From contig JAPLUI010000266.1 in assembly GCA_026397725.1 (NCBI GenBank), forward strand, positions 1 to 64,000: 64,000 nucleotides of DNA, given 5' to 3'. A program made the translations under genes and the position numbers. Origin of the DNA: Verrucomicrobiota bacterium (GTDB lineage: Bacteria; Verrucomicrobiota; Verrucomicrobiia; Verrucomicrobiales; Akkermansiaceae). Of the stretch, positions 60,663 through 64,000 are shown piece after piece (position 1 is the stretch's first letter; each line of letters begins with the position of its first letter). Below the pieces are notes generated by a model. The model did no database searches. It saw only the letters and a program-made list of their open reading frames with translations, and was not told the DNA's origin.

Positions 60663-62849
60663 ATGAAACTCCGCCTGCCGGCCGCGCTTCTTCTCACCCT
60701 CGTCATGTCCGCTCCCCTCGTTTCCTCCGCTCCCGCCAGGTATCCCCCGACCGACAAAATGCCGGTGTCCGACGCGTATCACGGAGTGCAGATTGTGGAC
60801 GACTACCGCTGGCTGGAGGAGGCGGGCACGCCTGCGGTGAAAGCGTGGACGGCGGCCCAGAACCGCCACGCCCGCGACTACCTCGACGGGCTCCCGACCC
60901 GCGCCGGCATCGGGGCGCGGCTGACCGGGTGGTTCGCCAAGGACACGCCGTCCCACGAGCATCTGGTGTCGCGCCCTGGCCGGCTCTTTGCGCTGAAGTT
61001 CCAGCCGCCCAAGCAGCAGCGGCTGCTCGTCATGCTGGCGTCGGCAGACGACCTGGCCTCCGAAAAGGTCGTGCTCGATCCCAATGAGATCGAGCCGAAG
61101 GGACAGGTGGCCATGGATTGGTTCGTACCTTCGCCGGATGGGATGCTGCTGGCCGTCTCACTCTCGGAACACGGCAGCGAGGAGGGCACCCTGCATTTCT
61201 TCAGGACGGACACTGGTGAACGCCTGCCCGACCGCATTGCCCGCGTGCAATATCCGACGGGCGGCGGCAGTGCGGCCTGGACCCCGGATGGCCAAGCCGT
61301 GTTCTACACCCGCTATCCGCTGGCAGACGAAAAGCCGCCTGCCGACCTGAATTTTTTCCAACAGATTTATTGCCACCAACTGGGCACGCCGGTCAGCGCC
61401 GATGTCTATTCCGCCGGGCGCGACTTCCCCCGCATTGCCGAAATCGATCTGGGGACCTCCCGCGATGGCCGCTGGTTGCTTGCCAGAGTGGCCAATGGCG
61501 ACGGCGGCGAATTCGCCCACTACCTGCGCGACTTGCAGGATGGCGACCACGCGACTTGGCGGCAACTGGCTTGCGGTGCCGACTCTATCAAAGAGGTTGC
61601 GTTCGGTTGCGATGGCAAGACGCTGTATCTCCGCTCGGTCAAGGATGCGCCACGCGGGAAGATCCTGCGCCTGCCGCTCGACGGCAGCAAGGGCCTGCCG
61701 GAGGCCGAGGTGATCGTGCCCGAGAGCGAGGCCGTCATCGAGGGGCTGACCCTCACCGCGTCCTGCCTGTTCGTTGCGGATCTGGTCGGCGGGCCGTCGC
61801 GGATCCGGCAATTCGATCTGGCTGGCAAGAACGGCCGGGTGTTGCCGTTGCCTGACAACGTCGGCGTCGCCCAACTGCTCGCGCTGGAGGATCGCCTGGA
61901 TGATGACCGCGTGCTGTTGCGCCAGACCAGCTACACCGCGCCCGCCGCATGGTATCTCTATCAACGAGCCGCAACCGGCGGGGACGGCACGCTGAGGAAA
62001 ACGGCCCTGTGCAACACGTCGCCGGTTGATTTCAGCGACATCGAGGCGTTGCGCGAGTTTGCCGTGGGCCTGGATGGCGCGAAAATCCCGGTCAATATCC
62101 TGCGCCGCAAAGGCACCCGGCTCGATGGCGGCAACCCCACGCTCCTAACCGGCTACGGCGGCTACGGGATCAGCCTGCGGCCCGTGTTCAATTTTTCGGA
62201 GCGGCTGTGGTTTGACCGTGGCGGGGTGATGGTCGTCGCCAACCTTCGGGGCGGCGGCGAATACGGCGAGGACTGGCACCTGGCCGGCAACCTCACCCGC
62301 AAGCAGACGGTCTTTGACGACTTCGCCGCTTGCGCCCGGCACCTCGTCGCACGCGGCTACACCCGGCCGGACAAACTCGCCGTCGAAGGCGGCAGCAATG
62401 GCGGCCTGCTGATGGGGGCCTTCCTCACGCAGCATCCGGACCTCGCCCGTGCCGTGGTCGCCCACGTCGGCATCTACGACATGCTGCGCGTCGAACTCGA
62501 TCCCAACGGTGCCTTCAACGTCACCGAATTTGGCACGGTCGGGGATCCCGAGCAGTTCCGGGCGCTGCATGCGTACTCACCCTATCATCGCGTCAGCGAC
62601 GGCACCCGCTATCCGGCCGTCTTTTTCCTCGCCGGGGAAAACGATGGCCGCGTCAATCCCGCCCACTCCCGCAAAATGACGGCACGCCTCCAGACCGCCA
62701 CCGGTTCCGCGCATCCGGTTCTCGTCCGACTCAGCTCCGCTTCCGGCCACGGCATGGGCACCTCCCTAACCGAACGGATCGCCCAGCAGGCGGATGTCTT
62801 CGCCTTCCTCTTCGACCAACTCGGCATGCCACCCGGCCCGGCCCCCTAA
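60663..62849 (+). CDS. Prolyl oligopeptidase family serine peptidase (S9A)
   Basis: 728 residues with a signal peptide (MKLRLPAALLLTLVMSAPLV), so exported. The N-terminal beta-propeller region begins DAYHGVQIVDDYRWLE. The C-terminal alpha/beta-hydrolase domain has Ser578 in EGGSNGGLLMG, Asp661 in GENDGRV and His696 in SGHGMG, with NLRGGGEYGEDWH before them. Cleaves short proline-containing peptides. A perfect 8-bp hairpin (62834-62857) covers its stop codon. Confidence 0.95.
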   Translation: MKLRLPAALLLTLVMSAPLVSSAPARYPPTDKMPVSDAYHGVQIVDDYRWLEEAGTPAVKAWTAAQNRHARDYLDGLPTRAGIGARLTGWFAKDTPSHEHLVSRPGRLFALKFQPPKQQRLLVMLASADDLASEKVVLDPNEIEPKGQVAMDWFVPSPDGMLLAVSLSEHGSEEGTLHFFRTDTGERLPDRIARVQYPTGGGSAAWTPDGQAVFYTRYPLADEKPPADLNFFQQIYCHQLGTPVSADVYSAGRDFPRIAEIDLGTSRDGRWLLARVANGDGGEFAHYLRDLQDGDHATWRQLACGADSIKEVAFGCDGKTLYLRSVKDAPRGKILRLPLDGSKGLPEAEVIVPESEAVIEGLTLTASCLFVADLVGGPSRIRQFDLAGKNGRVLPLPDNVGVAQLLALEDRLDDDRVLLRQTSYTAPAAWYLYQRAATGGDGTLRKTALCNTSPVDFSDIEALREFAVGLDGAKIPVNILRRKGTRLDGGNPTLLTGYGGYGISLRPVFNFSERLWFDRGGVMVVANLRGGGEYGEDWHLAGNLTRKQTVFDDFAACARHLVARGYTRPDKLAVEGGSNGGLLMGAFLTQHPDLARAVVAHVGIYDMLRVELDPNGAFNVTEFGTVGDPEQFRALHAYSPYHRVSDGTRYPAVFFLAGENDGRVNPAHSRKMTARLQTATGSAHPVLVRLSSASGHGMGTSLTERIAQQADVFAFLFDQLGMPPGPAP

Positions 62850-62857
62850 CCGGGCCG
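62834..62857 (+). terminator. GC hairpin over the stop codon of the S9 peptidase gene
   Basis: CGGCCCGG and CCGGGCCG pair perfectly around an 8-nt loop that holds the TAA stop (62847-62849). A second GC palindrome, GGCGGCCGCC, follows. No T-run, so termination is only a possibility. Confidence 0.35.
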
Positions 62858-62925
62858 CCGAGGCGCTCCGGCGGCCGCCGTTCAGTTAGCCGGGAGGGTT
62901 CTGGTGCTCGAAAGGAACCAGGAAT

Positions 62926-63522
62926 ATGGAAACCTCGGATTCGTGGGTCGTGCTTGCCAAGCCCGGCGGCGAGTGGTATCTCCCGGCCATGCATGTTCCT
63001 CTCGTGATGACCGTGATTGGCAAGGACCGGCCTGGCTTGGTCGAAACCGTGGCCCGCCTGGTGGCGGAGCACGGCGGCAATTGGCTCGAAAGCCGCATGT
63101 GCCGCCTGGGCGGCGAGTTTGCCGGCATCCTGCGAATTCACCTGGCCAAGGATGAGCAAGCGGCCTTGGAAATGGCGCTGCGGGACTTGGCGCGGCAAGG
63201 TTTGACCGTGTTCGTCCAAGAGGATCGCGGCGGGGATGCCGCAACCATGCAGCGCCTGGCCCGCCTGGAAATCATCGGTCAAGACCATCCCGGCATTGTG
63301 CGGCAGATCGCGGCGGCACTCGCGCAGCAAGGCGTCAACGTGGAGGAATTCAGCAGCGAATGCACCAGCGCCCCCATGTCCGGAGAGATGCTTTTCCACG
63401 CCAACATCACCATGCACATTCCCGCCACCTGCGAGCTGGCCGACTTGCGGCGGGAACTTGAAAAACTCGCCAACGATTTGGTTGTGGACGTGGCTTTCGA
63501 GGAACTCCCCGTTCCTTCCTAA
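62926..63522 (+). CDS. GcvR-like protein with two ACT domains
   Basis: 198 residues. Two ACT domains: residues about 24-95 (VPLVMTVIGKDRPGLVETVA, GGNWLESRMCRLGGEFAGIL) and 108-190 (LEIIGQDHPGIVRQIAAALA, GVNVEEFSSECTSAPMSG). This is the plan of GcvR, a regulator of the glycine-cleavage operon that binds small ligands and has no catalytic role. An AGGAAT lies just upstream of the ATG at 62926; a later start near 62989 would begin at MHVPLVMTVIG. Stand-alone gene. Confidence 0.85.
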   Translation: METSDSWVVLAKPGGEWYLPAMHVPLVMTVIGKDRPGLVETVARLVAEHGGNWLESRMCRLGGEFAGILRIHLAKDEQAALEMALRDLARQGLTVFVQEDRGGDAATMQRLARLEIIGQDHPGIVRQIAAALAQQGVNVEEFSSECTSAPMSGEMLFHANITMHIPATCELADLRRELEKLANDLVVDVAFEELPVPS

Positions 63523-63575
63523 CCATGACCCCAAGCCGCGAAAATCACCCGCGACCATCAGGAAATTCACTTTTT

Positions 63576-63589
63576 TGTTCGAGTGAACA
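63576..63589. promoter_or_regulatory. LexA-binding SOS box upstream of recA
   Basis: Perfect palindrome TGTTC-GAGT-GAACA in an AT-rich stretch, 60 bp upstream of the recA start. I recall TGTTC-N4-GAACA as the LexA motif of Verrucomicrobia. It is in the right place to repress recA. It is the only perfect copy noticed in the window. Confidence 0.75.
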
Positions 63590-63648
63590 TCTTTTTTCTT
63601 GCGTTCCGCTCGTTGCGGCTGTAATCAAGTGCCACCCCAATCACCCCT

Positions 63649-64000
63649 ATGGCCGCCAAACAATCCTCCGAAGAAACCGCCGCTGAAAAACTCGCCGAAG
63701 CCCGCAAGCGCAACCTCGATCTCGCCATCTCCAACATTCAAAAGGAATTCGGCGAAGCCGCCATCATGCGGATGGGGGACGGTCACCGGGTGGATGTGGA
63801 TGTGATCCCGACCGGCAATCTCCTGATAGATCGCGCTCTGGGTGTCGGCGGATTTCCACGCGGCCGGATGGTCGAGGTTTTCGGGCCTGAGTCTTCCGGC
63901 AAGACGACCCTCACGCTCACGGTCATTGCGCAGGCCCAGAAGCGCGGTGGCATTGCCGCCTTCATTGATGTCGAGCACGCCCTCGACCCCCAATACGCCA
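63649..64000 (+). CDS. recA: RecA recombinase (5' part, cut by window edge)
   Basis: First 117 codons, starting [20 protein letters not shown]. Walker [10 protein letters not shown] is at residues 79-87, with the preceding [20 protein letters not shown] and following [12 protein letters not shown] typical of RecA. RecA forms filaments on single-stranded DNA, does strand exchange and triggers LexA self-cleavage. The gene continues beyond the window. Regulated by the LexA box at 63576-63589. Confidence 0.98.
   Translation, partial: MAAKQSSEETAAEKLAEARKRNLDLAISNIQKEFGEAAIMRMGDGHRVDVDVIPTGNLLIDRALGVGGFPRGRMVEVFGPESSGKTTLTLTVIAQAQKRGGIAAFIDVEHALDPQYA

Overview
The window is high-GC bacterial chromosome, most likely from Verrucomicrobiota. 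Three things point there. recA at the right edge has a perfect TGTTC-N4-GAACA palindrome upstream, which I recall as the LexA motif of this phylum. There are several very large secreted proteins with PATR beta-strand repeats, PA14 domains and DxDxDG tails. There are also many formylglycine-generating-enzyme (FGE)-fold exported proteins. No rRNA, tRNA or CRISPR array was recognised.

Layout. Positions 1-1.6 kb are degenerate: a gene tail, a transposase fragment and a VapBC-like toxin-antitoxin pair with eroded ends. From 1.7 to 20.3 kb is mostly core and envelope material: an exported FGE-fold protein, lipoamide dehydrogenase, a calcium-binding exoprotein, a membrane sulfatase-family transferase, a second FGE-fold protein, a GH127-GH78 pair for L-arabinofuranose/L-rhamnose glycans, an MscS-type channel, a Nudix hydrolase, a metallophosphoesterase, an RlmB-type rRNA methyltransferase and a Uma2 protein. 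From 20.3 to 23.1 kb is an exoprotein, two hairpin elements and what looks like a decayed diversity-generating retroelement (DGR). It has an FGE-fold target with a C-terminal variable repeat, a stump of a DGR accessory gene fused to a template-repeat remnant, and no reverse transcriptase. From 23.4 to 43.8 kb two giant divergent genes encode exported proteins of about 3,050 and 3,690 residues.

From 43.9 to 57.6 kb is a defence-island-like stretch. It holds a MITE-like element, an uncharacterised two-gene unit, a papain-like protease with a small partner, and an operon of ORF6N protein, HsdM, HsdS, DUF3696-type ATPase and a putative effector. No hsdR is present. A truncated C5 DNA methyltransferase and a short restriction-like protein sit between the two genes of an ABC-2 transporter. 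From 57.6 to 64 kb normal housekeeping genes return: ABC ATPase, MetY, prolyl oligopeptidase, a GcvR-like ACT protein and recA, which is cut by the window edge.

The most interesting points are the DGR remnant, the hsdR-less type I operon joined to an ATPase/effector pair, the protease module, and the 300-bp module shuffling inside the giant PATR gene.
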